Positions 8,600 to 17,299 of a DNA stretch of 24,838 nt are shown here, in pieces. This stretch comes from Desulfobacterales bacterium. Its GTDB lineage: Bacteria > Desulfobacterota > Desulfobacteria > Desulfobacterales > JAFDCJ01. Position numbers and translations under genes: made by a program. The stretch covers positions 4,892,223 to 4,917,060 of the forward strand of contig CP070771.1 of assembly GCA_020345785.1 (NCBI GenBank). The letters are read 5' to 3'. Under the pieces are notes generated by a model. That model was not told where the DNA came from. It was given only the letters and a program-made list of their open reading frames with translations, and ran no database searches. Position 1 is the stretch's first letter, and every line of letters begins with the position of its first letter.

Positions 8600-8860
8600 T
8601 AAAGCCAGAAAGCTGGGAAGCTGGGAAGCTGGGAGGCTGTGAAATTAAAAAGGACGTAAAGCAGGAAGGCCGGGAAGATAGGAAAGATAGAAAGCTCGGA
8701 AACCGGGAAGCATAGACAACAGAAAACGGTTGGTTCCAGCGGCTTTCCATCTTCGCAATTTTCTGATAGAGGATATTGATCTCGCGGCGGCAGGGACATA
8801 ACTTAACACACGGGTGCCTTAGCCTCCAAGCTTTCCAGCTTCCAAGCCTCCCGGCGTTTT
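8600..8860. repeat. Inverted 8-nt-period repeat arms between pckG and the MFS gene
   Basis: This fills most of the 325 bp gene-free gap at 8593-8917. From eight bases after the pckG stop, AAAGCTGG, GAAGCTGG and GAAGCTGG repeat and then decay through GAAGATAGG-like units to about 8715. The opposite arm, AGCTTTCCAGCTTCCAAGCC, lies at about 8829-8848. I see no gene here. Confidence 0.65.
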
Positions 8861-8917
8861 TAATAAATCGATGAATTAACTTCCCTTCAATCATCCGCGC
8901 GACCATGTGAGGAATGT

Positions 8918-10174
8918 TTGCCGCCTGAATACCGCAAATCCATTGTTCAAGTGATTGTAAGCCGCCGTATGTTGGTCGCTCTGATCATGGGTTACATTGC
9001 CGGTTTGCCATTGGAGCTGACCAGTTTTGTGCTGAAGACATGGATGCGTGAGGAAGGTGTCGACCTGACGACCATTGGCTTATTTGCGCTTGTGGGCTTG
9101 CCCTACACACTGAAATTTATAACCGCACCGGTACTTGATCGATTTGCCATACCGGTCTTTGGTCGTCGCCGTGGTTGGTTGATCATCTTTCAAACCGGGC
9201 TCATGATCTCAGTGTTCAGCTTGGGCACCACCGACCCAGGCCGGAATCCTACCATAGTTGCTTGTTTCGCGTTGTTGGTAGCCTTTTTCAGCGCATCGCA
9301 GGACACGGTTATTGACGCCTATCGCCGCGAAGACCTGGCGGATGAAGAACTAGGTTTAGGATCATCCCTTTACGTGAGCGGCTATCGGGTAGGCATGCTT
9401 TTGGCGACCGGTGGTGGGCTAATCTTGGCCGACCACATGCCGTTTTCGCTGGTTTACGCTATCATGGCTGCCTGTCTGCTGCCGGGCTTGATTACCACGC
9501 TGATGACACCTGAACCAGCAACCCCTTTTGGTACTCCACGAAGCATGGGTGAAGCCGTAGTGGAACCGTTTGCCGAATATTTTCAGCGGCAAAACGCCTT
9601 GTGGATATTAGCTTTTATCCTGCTTTATAAAATCGGGGATACTATGGCCGGTTCAATGACAGCACCATTTTACGTCGACCTAAATTACACTAAAACCGAG
9701 GTCGGCACGGTGGTTAAACTCTTTGGGTTTTGGGCAATAATGGGGGGCAGCTTCCTGGGTGGTATCATTATGCTCAGGATTGGAATTATCCGGAGTCTAT
9801 GGATCTTTGGAGTCTTACAAGCTGTATCGACGGCTGGCTTTGCCGTTTTATCCGTAATCAGTCATCAGGTATCTGCGTTAGCAGCCGTCATAGCGTTTGA
9901 AAACTTAAGTGCCGGAATGGGTACTGCCGCCTATGCGGGCTTTATGGCGAGCATTACCAACAAAAAATTCACGGCCACCCAATACGCCCTCTTAACCAGT
10001 CTGATGGGTGTGCCCCGTGTCGTGGCATCAGCCGGTACCGGCTATTTAGCAGAAAATATGGGATGGAGCGGCTTTTTTATTTTTTGCACCTTAATTGCCA
10101 TTCCTGGCATGCTGCTTTTGCTAAAATTTGCACCCTGGAATTCCCAAGCTGTGGTTGAAGGCGGAACAATATAA
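8918..10174 (+). CDS. AmpG-like MFS permease
   Basis: This 418-residue inner-membrane protein has about 12 hydrophobic segments and is a major-facilitator transporter of the AmpG/muropeptide-permease type. The best marker is residues 46-71, where LKFITAPVLDRF and FGRRRGW match the AmpG loop after the second membrane helix (LKF.WAP.LDR...GRRRGW in AmpG). A second MFS-like acidic/charged stretch, SQDTVIDAYRRED, follows. In characterised enterobacteria AmpG imports GlcNAc-anhydroMurNAc peptides for wall recycling; here the substrate is inferred only from family resemblance. It is shorter than E. coli AmpG (about 490). The start is a TTG with GAGGA 4 bp upstream; an ATG at codon 18 is the alternative. 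No wall-recycling genes lie beside it. Confidence 0.78.
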   Translation: MPPEYRKSIVQVIVSRRMLVALIMGYIAGLPLELTSFVLKTWMREEGVDLTTIGLFALVGLPYTLKFITAPVLDRFAIPVFGRRRGWLIIFQTGLMISVFSLGTTDPGRNPTIVACFALLVAFFSASQDTVIDAYRREDLADEELGLGSSLYVSGYRVGMLLATGGGLILADHMPFSLVYAIMAACLLPGLITTLMTPEPATPFGTPRSMGEAVVEPFAEYFQRQNALWILAFILLYKIGDTMAGSMTAPFYVDLNYTKTEVGTVVKLFGFWAIMGGSFLGGIIMLRIGIIRSLWIFGVLQAVSTAGFAVLSVISHQVSALAAVIAFENLSAGMGTAAYAGFMASITNKKFTATQYALLTSLMGVPRVVASAGTGYLAENMGWSGFFIFCTLIAIPGMLLLLKFAPWNSQAVVEGGTI

Positions 10175-10485
10175 GAATTAGGATACGGATCTTTGCTGAT
10201 GGAACCGGATAGTGATTTGCTCATCCGCAAGATGATACCTTTTATGGATAAGAACACAGATCATTGCGCATACATGCACAGCGTTTTACCCCTGTCTGCC
10301 CATTGCAGCGGTCCCTTACTTGACCGGAAAAAAAAAGAATACGCATTTAAATATGCCGCTGTCTATAGCTACTATAATTTCTCGCCAAATTGATACCTCT
10401 TGTATTATTGCTGCGTAAACATTAATATATCCGTGTACCTTTATAAAAAGTTAAATCCAGACAAAAAGCAAAGCCCAAAACACCA
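10175..10485. other. Intergenic region upstream of the DUF6178 gene
   Basis: This 311 bp stretch between co-directional genes shows no repeat arms, unlike most gaps here. It becomes AT-rich after 10320. I see no credible ORF, RNA gene or terminator in it apart from the weak promoter-like sites listed separately. Confidence 0.5.
10373..10428 (+). promoter_or_regulatory. Possible sigma-70-type promoter elements for the DUF6178 gene
   Basis: A perfect TATAAT lies at 10373-10378 but has no recognisable -35 at proper spacing. A second candidate is TTGTAT (10400-10405), a 17 bp spacer, then TAATAT (10423-10428). Both lie in the AT-rich DNA before the gene start at 10486. These are weak matches and may be chance. 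Confidence 0.2.
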
Positions 10486-12234
10486 ATGAACGATGATAAA
10501 CCGGATAAAAAGGACCTCGCGCGTTTTCATTCGTTGCAGGAAAAGCGGCGGCAACTTATGACGCTGGCGCCCAAAAAAGCCATGGAGCGTATTCTGGAGG
10601 ATCCGCAGCCGCTTGCCCTGGTGCATTCATTTCCCGAACAGGATTTCTATTTTTTAATTCACGACATCGGACCCGAAGATGCGCTGCCGCTGCTGTCCCT
10701 GGCATCCAACCGGCAATGGGATCATTTCGTCGATCTGGATACCTGGCAGAAAGATCAAATCGATATCAGAGCCGCGACCCGCTGGTTGGATTTGCTGCTC
10801 GAGGCTGATCCGAAGCGTTTTATAGACTGGTTTCTGCATGACAGACTGGAATTTGTCGAATTCTATTTGTTTGAAAATATCGAAGTTCGGGTAAGAGAGC
10901 ACGATCAAGATCCGTCCGAGTTCGGTGAGGACTTTTTTTCGCTGGACAATATCCATTTCATACGATACGTCGACCGGCCGACTGATGCCGGGGAAAATAA
11001 GATCACCGAGGAACAGCGCAAAAAGTTTATTGTCAAATTGGCTGAGAACCTGGCGAATTTTGACTTCCGCATATTTCAGGGAGTCCTGCTCGAAGCCGCC
11101 CACGTTATTCCGGCTGAAATAGAAGAAGAATGCTACCGCATGCGCAACGTACGGTTGGCCGAAAAAGGCTTTTTACCGTTTGATGAGGCCGTCGGCATCT
11201 ATCAGCCCGTCAAAGTGCAGGATCTCGCAAAGCAAAGTGCGAAAAATCTGCCGCCTGCGGCGGACCCGTCGCACATGTTTCCGGTCCCGCTATACCCCAT
11301 CCGGATGCTTTCGGGAGACAATCACTTTACCCGCGCTCTGGCGAATATTGAATCGGAACATGTACTGCCCCACCTCCAGGCCGAGTTTGCCAATTTGTGC
11401 AACCGGATAATCGTCGCCGATCATAAAACCATCCAAGAGCGAGATCAACTGCGGGACATCGTCAAAAAGGCCTGCGGTTACCTCAGCATCGGTCTGGAGC
11501 GGCTGTCCGGTGCCGGGGAAAAAATTGATCCCAGCCAGACCGCCGCTTTAATCACCCGGCATCCCCTGCCGCAAATCTTTAGAGTAGGATTCGGAGAGGC
11601 GCTGAAACTGAAATGGCGCACGGAGAAATGGCTCGATCGGAGTTGGTTCGCCCGGAGCGGAATGCGGCTGACTTTCTGGGGCGAACAATGGCTGGGAGTA
11701 CTTGGCGGATTGTTGATCAAAAAGCCGCTTTTTTATGACAATTATAAAAGCGGGGTTCTTTATCGGGAGTTTGCTTCGCTTGAAGATATCAGGACGACCG
11801 AAGATATTGCCAATCAGATCAAGGCAGTTGATGACCTGCTGTCGTTGATGACGATCGAAATCGATCGTCCGGCATCCTACGGATTTCTAACTTACAAAAA
11901 CCTGATCCTCACCCTGTGGGCTGCATACTATCTCAAATTGCCGGCCCGGAAACTAAAGCCCATACATTTAGAAAAATTTTTGCCGTTTTTTAAAGCACTG
12001 CTGCCCGGAGAGGCGGAAGCCGGGGTCGACAAACCGCGCAACATTCCCCAGGCGATGAAAGATCACTTTTTAAACTGGCTGGCAACCGACACCGGCCTCA
12101 AGGATTTCGAATTAACCGAACGGCTCGGTCAAACTTTGGAAAATCTTTTTGAAGAGATCGAGAGCGAATTGGGTAGCGTCGCCGCCGAAGATCTTGCCCC
12201 CAGATATGTTCAACTGTTTTTACTCCATTCATAA
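10486..12234 (+). CDS. DUF6178 family protein of unknown function
   Basis: This 582-residue protein carries HSFPEQDFYFLIHDIGPED (residues 48-66) followed by LPLLSLAS..QWDHFVDL. I recognise this as the start of the DUF6178 family, which I associate with deltaproteobacteria. The sequence is mainly alpha-helical, rich in charged residues and leucine, with no signal peptide, no membrane segment and no cysteine motif suggesting a metal centre. It is predicted cytoplasmic. No function is known to me. No clear Shine-Dalgarno precedes the ATG. The last codons (CTC CAT TCA TAA, encoding LHS-stop) lie inside the left terminus of palindromic element copy 2, so the natural C-terminus seems to have been set by that repeat. 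It is convergent with the RACo-like gene. Confidence 0.8.
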   Translation: MNDDKPDKKDLARFHSLQEKRRQLMTLAPKKAMERILEDPQPLALVHSFPEQDFYFLIHDIGPEDALPLLSLASNRQWDHFVDLDTWQKDQIDIRAATRWLDLLLEADPKRFIDWFLHDRLEFVEFYLFENIEVRVREHDQDPSEFGEDFFSLDNIHFIRYVDRPTDAGENKITEEQRKKFIVKLAENLANFDFRIFQGVLLEAAHVIPAEIEEECYRMRNVRLAEKGFLPFDEAVGIYQPVKVQDLAKQSAKNLPPAADPSHMFPVPLYPIRMLSGDNHFTRALANIESEHVLPHLQAEFANLCNRIIVADHKTIQERDQLRDIVKKACGYLSIGLERLSGAGEKIDPSQTAALITRHPLPQIFRVGFGEALKLKWRTEKWLDRSWFARSGMRLTFWGEQWLGVLGGLLIKKPLFYDNYKSGVLYREFASLEDIRTTEDIANQIKAVDDLLSLMTIEIDRPASYGFLTYKNLILTLWAAYYLKLPARKLKPIHLEKFLPFFKALLPGEAEAGVDKPRNIPQAMKDHFLNWLATDTGLKDFELTERLGQTLENLFEEIESELGSVAAEDLAPRYVQLFLLHS

Positions 12235-12335
12235 ATCGCCGGCTATGCCGATGAAAATTGAAAAGGCTTTAGCGTTGCAGCGGAAGCATTTTGGGTAGTC
12301 CAAACTTAAGCGATGCCGGTGGCATATGAATGGAG
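12223..12335. repeat. Palindromic intergenic element, copy 2
   Basis: This 113 bp element begins CTCCATTCATAAATCGCCGG and ends GCCGGTGGCATATGAATGGAG. The shared interior is GCCGATGAAAATTGAAAAGG, then CAGCGGAAG and AGTCCAAACTT, the latter matching copy 3. It lies between convergent genes and overlaps the last four codons, including the stop, of the DUF6178 gene. It is in the same orientation as copies 1 and 3. Confidence 0.82.
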
Positions 12336-12432
12336 ATAAAATAAGGTAAGAATTAGCCGGTAAAACGTATTATGCAGCTGAAATTTTTTGTATACATCAG
12401 CGACCATTGGCAGAGCTTGGTCTCGGCCCCTT

Positions 12433-14016
12433 TCAGGGACCTTCCTCATATCCCTGGCTCTGCTGGTGGTTGCTGATTGCCACAGACGGAAACAGGGACA
12501 TATTCGTATGCGGTATAAACTTGGCGGCGCTGAAGCGGTTCATGAACTCCTGATTGACGTTGAGTTCCAAGTAGGTGATTTGGTCCCGGATACGATCGAT
12601 TTCGGCCAGGCTTTCTGCCGCAGTCAATGCCAACGCAGCGCCGTGCAGGGAGCTGTTGCCGAGCGATCGGTAATTTTGCAGGGGTAAATCCGGCAGCATG
12701 CCGATAGTGATGGCCGAGCGCGGATCGATAAATGAGCCGAACGTTCCGGCCACATAAAAGGTTGATAATTCGCTGAGCTCAATTCCAACCGACATGGTGA
12801 TGGTCTCTAATATGGTGTACATGGCGGCTTTGGATCTAATCAGACTGTCCAAATCCGCCTGGCTGACGGTTAAATCGGAGCCGGTGGCGGATTGGTCGGC
12901 CGGTACCACCACCAGATGATTCAATCCGTCAATTTCCTTCAGCTGTTCAGCGCAAATTTCCGGTTTCAATTTACCGCGGATATCAATCATGCCGGCTAAA
13001 AAGAGCTGGGCCGCCAGGTCGATGACCCCGGATCCGCAGATACCCCTGGGCGGTTTATCTTCGATGGTGTGCAGATCGAATGTGCGGGTTTGCGGGTTGA
13101 TGGTCACCTTATCGATAACCCCGGCTTCGGCCATCATTCCCATTTTAGTTACACCACCTTCCAATGCCGGGCCGGCCGCACCGGCGCAGGCGATCAACCA
13201 GTTTTCGTTGCCGACCACCACCTCGGCATTGGTGCCCACGTCAACTAAAATGGCCGGGTCCGGTGCGGTATGAAGTCCCGCGTAAAGAATTCCTGCAATC
13301 AGGTCGCCGCCGAAGTAACTGCCGATGTTTGGAAATACGAATATTCTGGCTGAGCTGTTGACCTGCAGGCCGAGCTCCGAGGCCCTTAAAATCTGCGGCT
13401 TATTGACCACCGGAATATAGGGTTCGCGAATGATCCAGCGCGGATTGAGACCCAAGAATAAATGGGTCATGGCCGTGTTGCCGGCCAGGGCCAGGGCATA
13501 GATGTCCTGCGATTGAATCCGGCTTGACCGGCAGACATCTTCGATGGCATGGTTCAGGCCGGAAATGATCAGATGATTCAGTTTAGCCAATCCACCGGAA
13601 GTTTCCGCAAAATGAATGCGGGTTAGAATGTCCGGGCCAACGGCTAACTGCGGATTGTCAAAATCGGCTTCGGCCAGCGTTTGACCGTCTATAAGATTCA
13701 GCAGGCGCAGCACGACCCGTGAGGTTCCGAGATCAACCGCCAGACCGGCGACCGGTCGCAGGTCGTCGGCCTTTCCGATACCGATAACCGACCATTGATG
13801 GCGCTCCTTAAATAATATGCAGCGGATGCTGAAATCACATTCCCTTAATAGGTCCGGAAGTAACTTTAAAAGCTCCAATTCGATATGAATGGCATCATCG
13901 GTTCGAAGGCCGGCTTTTAATGCAATGACAAGACGGTCGGCATCGGCAATGTTGTTTTGCAGAGAAGGGGGGGGTAACGTAACCGTGCGCAGCCATGGGG
14001 TATCTTTTTTGCTCAT
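12433..14016 (-). CDS. RACo-like ASKHA corrinoid-activation protein lacking the ferredoxin domain
   Basis: This 527-residue protein resembles the C-terminal part of RACo/AcsV-type reductive activators (DUF4445, ASKHA ATPase fold). Those proteins use ATP to return Co(II) corrinoid proteins to Co(I) in the Wood-Ljungdahl and methyltransferase pathways. LPPPSL near the N-terminus (14-19) is the post-linker motif of the family. GLAVDLGTSRVVLRLL (91-106) is the phosphate-1 loop, NPQLAVGPDILTRI (121-134) follows, VDVGTNAEVVVGN (258-270) is the phosphate-2-like loop, and GICGSGVIDL (325-334) the adenosine side. The C-terminal YLELNVNQEFM and FIPHT also fit the family. The usual N-terminal 2Fe-2S domain is absent, and an in-frame TAA two codons before the ATG rules out a simple extension. 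No strong Shine-Dalgarno is seen. It may rely on a separate ferredoxin. Confidence 0.85.
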   Translation of the reverse strand: MSKKDTPWLRTVTLPPPSLQNNIADADRLVIALKAGLRTDDAIHIELELLKLLPDLLRECDFSIRCILFKERHQWSVIGIGKADDLRPVAGLAVDLGTSRVVLRLLNLIDGQTLAEADFDNPQLAVGPDILTRIHFAETSGGLAKLNHLIISGLNHAIEDVCRSSRIQSQDIYALALAGNTAMTHLFLGLNPRWIIREPYIPVVNKPQILRASELGLQVNSSARIFVFPNIGSYFGGDLIAGILYAGLHTAPDPAILVDVGTNAEVVVGNENWLIACAGAAGPALEGGVTKMGMMAEAGVIDKVTINPQTRTFDLHTIEDKPPRGICGSGVIDLAAQLFLAGMIDIRGKLKPEICAEQLKEIDGLNHLVVVPADQSATGSDLTVSQADLDSLIRSKAAMYTILETITMSVGIELSELSTFYVAGTFGSFIDPRSAITIGMLPDLPLQNYRSLGNSSLHGAALALTAAESLAEIDRIRDQITYLELNVNQEFMNRFSAAKFIPHTNMSLFPSVAISNHQQSQGYEEGP

Positions 14017-14059
14017 GCGTTACTAAGGTTGTCAGCAACCGATGCCGGGACAAATTGTC

Positions 14060-14195
14060 CAAGCTTCTGAACATTTAAACTTTAAAAAGATAGAATCACG
14101 AAAACACGAAATAAACTGAAATATTGAATCGTTTCGTTTCGTGCCTGGTATTTTTGTCTTTTAAACCCGGAACGTTGAACCCTGAACCGCTCAAC
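14060..14195. repeat. Repeat and hairpin between the sirtuin and the RACo-like gene
   Basis: CACGAAAACACGAAAT (14097-14112) faces GTTTCGTTTCGTG (14131-14143) as an imperfect stem. From about 14160 a 7-nt-period array of AACCCGG, AACGTTG, AACCCTG and AACCGCTC runs into the sirtuin stop codon, which lies within the last unit. Confidence 0.55.
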
Positions 14196-14940
14196 CTACG
14201 TGTTTATCCATCTCCGCTAAAATCCGATTCATGACTTCACCGGCGCGACCCTTTATGAGATAGTTGCTGATTTCACCGGTCAGCGGCGTTCTTTCCGGAT
14301 TAATTTCGACAACAACAGCACCGGTTTCTTTGGCATAGACCGGCATCAAAGCTGCCGGTTGCACGACGGCGGAGGTGCCGACCACCAGCATCAGATCACA
14401 ATCAAAGGCAGCCTGCCTGGATCGCCACATGGCATCGGTGGGGATCAGTTCACCAAAAAAGACGGCATCCGGTCGCAGAATTCCCCCACAATTGCAGCGG
14501 GGAGGAATCTCGGAGATATCCACTTTGCTGGTTTCATATTTTCTACTGCAGTCCATGCAGCGCTGCCAGGCAAAGGTTCCGTGGAATTCAATCACATCGG
14601 TGTTGCCGGCCGCCTGGTGGAGGCCATCGATATTTTGGGTGATGACGGTTTTTAATTTCCCCATTTCTTCCAATTTTGCCAGCCCCTTGTGGGCATCATT
14701 GGGACTGGCGGCATCCACTATTGACTTCATCTCCTTGACAAGGATGTTCCAGACTCTTGCCGGATCCCGCATAAAGGCATCTATATGGGCAATTTCCATG
14801 GGATCGAATCGCTCCCAAAGTCCTCCTTTTCCTCGAAAGGGCGGAATTCCACTTTCAGTGGAAATACCGGCACCAGTCAACGCTACGACATGCTTCGCCG
14901 ACGCCAGATCCTCAGCGGCTTTTTTGATAAGAGCATCCAT
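14191..14940 (-). CDS. Sir2-family NAD-dependent protein deacylase (sirtuin)
   Basis: This enzyme removes acyl groups from lysine side chains using NAD+, giving nicotinamide and O-acyl-ADP-ribose; it is cytoplasmic. Residue numbers here are for the longer reading from 14955 (254 residues). They show GAGIS (28-32), FRGKGGLW (40-47), TQNIDGLH (106-113), catalytic His125, the zinc cysteines Cys133, Cys136, Cys154 and Cys156, and VVGTSAVVQP (191-200). The Tyr-x-x-Arg pair that marks SIRT5/CobB-like desuccinylases is absent (WNILVKEM), which points to a deacetylase-like class. I prefer the inner ATG at 14940 (249 residues) because GAGG lies 5 bp upstream, while the outer ATG at 14955 has none. It lies in the same minus-strand block as an unrelated HDAC/AcuC-type deacetylase. 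Confidence 0.93.
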   Translation of the reverse strand: MDALIKKAAEDLASAKHVVALTGAGISTESGIPPFRGKGGLWERFDPMEIAHIDAFMRDPARVWNILVKEMKSIVDAASPNDAHKGLAKLEEMGKLKTVITQNIDGLHQAAGNTDVIEFHGTFAWQRCMDCSRKYETSKVDISEIPPRCNCGGILRPDAVFFGELIPTDAMWRSRQAAFDCDLMLVVGTSAVVQPAALMPVYAKETGAVVVEINPERTPLTGEISNYLIKGRAGEVMNRILAEMDKHVG

Positions 14941-15317
14941 ACTTGCCTCGTTCATTTTGAAGCGTTTTTAGGAAGATAATGTGTTCTGTTTTTCAGCGGT
15001 TCAGGTTTCATGATTATCCAAGGTTTCAGGTTTCGGGTTTCAGGTGTCAGCGGCGCCGCTGGCCACTCGGCGGCCAGTTTGATAGAAAAAAAACTCTAAA
15101 AGGCGAATCCACCAGAGGCGGATAAATATCGAATCAAGCCAAGGCGTGAAATATCGAAGGTAGAATTTCCAAGACTGTTATTGCTGCGCTCTATCTTTTA
15201 ACTAAGATCAATTGAACTTCTCCCTTCGACATTCGCTTTCTTTGAGTCTGTTTTCCAAACAAACTGGCCTTTTCGGTGGCAATCACTTATGCTGACACCT
15301 GACACCCGAAACCCTAA
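14941..15317. repeat. Long repeat-bearing intergenic region (MBL / sirtuin)
   Basis: There is no gene in this 377 bp gap. A 7-nt-period array (GGTTTCA, GGTTTCG, GGTTTCA, GGTGTCA) spans about 15005-15050. Its inverted partner (TGACACC, TGACACC, CGAAACC) lies at 15291-15315, directly at the MBL stop codon. Inside is a hairpin, CTGGCC...GGCCAG (15059-15077), followed by CAGTTTGATAGAAAAAAAAC and CACCAGAGGCG, shared with 22517-22635. The whole gap is one large imperfect palindrome. Confidence 0.6.
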
Positions 15318-16157
15318 TTACAGCTCAAACTCCATCTCACCGCTGACGCCGACACATTCCAGGTCGAGATCCCGGGTTTTGATCTGACCCCGGCAATCCT
15401 CGACGATTTTATCCATTTCTTCGTCGGTGCGTTCCTGGTTTAAGTGGAACAATCCCAGCTTTTTTACCGAGGCCTTTAGCGCCAAATCAAGAGTATCGGT
15501 GTAAACGGAGTGTCCCCAGTCAACGTAGGTATTATATTCTTCAGGGGTGTATTCGGCATCGTGGATAAGAAGATCCGCGCCCTGGGCAAAATCCAGATAG
15601 TCGTCAAAGGCCAGACCGCCGGGGTGAATATATCCCAGTTCATTGTCGGTTAAAAAAATAAAAGATTTTCCGCTTTCAATAAACTTATATCCGCTGCCGC
15701 CGTTGGGATGGCTGAGTGCAATGGGCACAACGGTGACCGAACCGATTTCAAACTCCGTCGGACATGCCTCCAGATAAGAGATTTGAGCGGTGATATCCGA
15801 ATATTTAACCGGAAAGTTCGGGGGTGACATTACTTTGGATAAAATAGTTTCAACGAATTCATTGTGGAACGGACAGCGGTGCATTCGAATGGTTGAGTGC
15901 GCAAAATAAAGGGGTTTGAAAAATGGAAAGCCCATCAGATGGTCCCAGTGAGCATGGGTGAAGATAAAATTGATATCGTAACATTTTTCTTCAGCCAGCT
16001 TATTACCAAGTCTTCGAATCCCGGTTCCCGCGTCAATTACAATGGTATCGCCGCTTTTTGTCAGGATTTCCACGCAGGTGGTGTCACCACCGTACTTTAA
16101 ATATTCCTTTCCTGAAACCGGTATGGATCCTCTTGAGCCCCAGACCCGAATTTTCAT
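15318..16157 (-). CDS. MBL-fold metallo-hydrolase (RNase Z/PhnP-like group)
   Basis: This 279-residue metallo-beta-lactamase-fold hydrolase has a complete dinuclear metal site: THAHWDH (67-73), His150 in ALSHPNGGSGYK, Asp171 in FLTDNE, Asp200 in LIHDAEY and His216 in DWGHS. The opening MKIRVWGSRGSIPV and GGDTTCVEI (23-31) resemble the cyclic-nucleotide phosphodiesterase/PhnP/RNase Z group rather than lactamases. The substrate could be a cyclic or phosphodiester compound; nothing here fixes it. Start is ATG with AAAGG about 7 bp upstream. It lies 225 bp downstream of prmA on the same strand and probably in its own transcript, since short-period repeats fill the gap. Confidence 0.85.
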   Translation of the reverse strand: MKIRVWGSRGSIPVSGKEYLKYGGDTTCVEILTKSGDTIVIDAGTGIRRLGNKLAEEKCYDINFIFTHAHWDHLMGFPFFKPLYFAHSTIRMHRCPFHNEFVETILSKVMSPPNFPVKYSDITAQISYLEACPTEFEIGSVTVVPIALSHPNGGSGYKFIESGKSFIFLTDNELGYIHPGGLAFDDYLDFAQGADLLIHDAEYTPEEYNTYVDWGHSVYTDTLDLALKASVKKLGLFHLNQERTDEEMDKIVEDCRGQIKTRDLDLECVGVSGEMEFEL

Positions 16158-16224
16158 ATTTTACCTTTCATCGTTAAGCGATGTCGTATTGCTTCCGAAT
16201 GAAGATTCTTATTTATTATTGCCT

Positions 16225-16286
16225 TATCAAATCCGAAATTCGAAAAACGAAATTCGAAACAAACTCAAAATTCCAAATTCAAATGA
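16225..16286. repeat. A-rich 7-8-nt-period repeat upstream of the MBL gene
   Basis: Units such as AAATCCG, AAATTCG, AAAAACG, AAATTCG and AAATTCC follow one another in the gap between prmA and the MBL gene. I could not find a clear inverted partner in the same gap. No gene is present. Confidence 0.5.
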
Positions 16287-16382
16287 CCGAGAATATTTGC
16301 ACCGTGTAAGTTTTGTGTTCGCGCTGTTTCCATTTACTTTTTGTATAAGGAAAAGTCACTATTTTGATTATACCATGGTTTC

Positions 16383-17255
16383 TTAAATATCTGTCTTCCC
16401 ATATATCGTATGCCAGATACCGTCATGGCTCCATTGCTTTAGAAGTTCAACCGATTGACCGGTCAGCTTGTCGGTAATATCTTTTGCCTCGCTGCGCATA
16501 AGACCGGAAAGGATGAAATGCCTCTTGGCCAGAAACCCTTTGGCGGCAATCAGATGCTGCATGACATCATAGTGAATGTTGGCGATCACAAGGTCGGCCG
16601 GGTATGCAATCATATCTTCCGCCCGGCCCTGCACAATTATCACCTGGTCCTCCAGATGATTGAGCCGAACATTATTTTGGGCTGTTTTTGCCGCCAGTAG
16701 ATTCAGATCGACCCCTACGGCATGTTTGCATCCCAGCCGGGCGGAAGCCAGGGCCAGCAGACCGGTGCCGGTTCCAAGGTCTATTACCGTTGTAAAATGT
16801 TTTGAGCGGGCGGCCAATTCCAGGGCCTCGAGGCAGTTGCGGGTTGTTGGATGGGTTCCCGTTCCGAATACCAAACCGGGGTCCAGTAAAATCAGCAGCT
16901 TATCAGTAAAATCCCCCTTGCTTTGCGCCGAGATTTCCCAAGGGGGGATGATACGAAATTTCCCGTGCTCAAAAGTGCTGAAAGCTTCCCCCAGCCAATG
17001 ATCGTAGGACATGTGATAGCTGTCGACAAACTGCAATTGGGGCTGGCGAAGCAAAAGTTTTTCGATTTGACGGTTGGCTGCACTGGAGAAAAACAATATG
17101 GAATCGTCTTCTTCTTCCCATTTACCGATAAAGTTTTCCTGGAATATGCGGTTTTCAAGTTTCAAACGGCCTTTGAGATAGTAGATATACAGCTCCTCAT
17201 AGGGCCGGTACCGGCGTTTTGGTGCATGATAAACCGTATTGCTCTTTTTTAGCAA
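16383..17255 (-). CDS. prmA: Ribosomal protein L11 methyltransferase (PrmA)
   Basis: This SAM-dependent methyltransferase in its characterised homologues trimethylates ribosomal protein L11 in the cytoplasm. At 290 residues it has the normal PrmA size. The PrmA signature DPGLVFGTGTHPTTRNCLEA (residues 125-144) is intact. It is followed by the SAM motif I VIDLGTGTGLLALA (157-170), GVDLNLLA (180-187) for motif II, and VIANI (about 224-228) for the catalytic NPPY-like position. The first about 90 residues are the weakly conserved N-terminal domain. The start is a TTG with no obvious Shine-Dalgarno; an in-frame TAG three codons upstream excludes a longer reading. It lies 44 bp after the CBS-ACT gene, consistent with co-transcription. 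Confidence 0.92.
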   Translation of the reverse strand: MLKKSNTVYHAPKRRYRPYEELYIYYLKGRLKLENRIFQENFIGKWEEEDDSILFFSSAANRQIEKLLLRQPQLQFVDSYHMSYDHWLGEAFSTFEHGKFRIIPPWEISAQSKGDFTDKLLILLDPGLVFGTGTHPTTRNCLEALELAARSKHFTTVIDLGTGTGLLALASARLGCKHAVGVDLNLLAAKTAQNNVRLNHLEDQVIIVQGRAEDMIAYPADLVIANIHYDVMQHLIAAKGFLAKRHFILSGLMRSEAKDITDKLTGQSVELLKQWSHDGIWHTIYGKTDI

Positions 17256-17299
17256 ATTATTCTAATTGGTGTTTTTCGCTATTTTCCGCCGTCAATCGT

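Noticed and set aside
8600..8715. Regular short repeats that might suggest a CRISPR array
   Set aside because: The unit is 8 nt and contiguous, with no 25-40 nt direct repeats or unique spacers, and no cas gene is present.
14017..14190. A frameshifted ferredoxin domain upstream of the RACo-like gene
   Set aside because: The 174 bp is repeat-rich, encodes no clustered cysteines in any minus-strand frame that I could read, and has a stop directly before the ATG.
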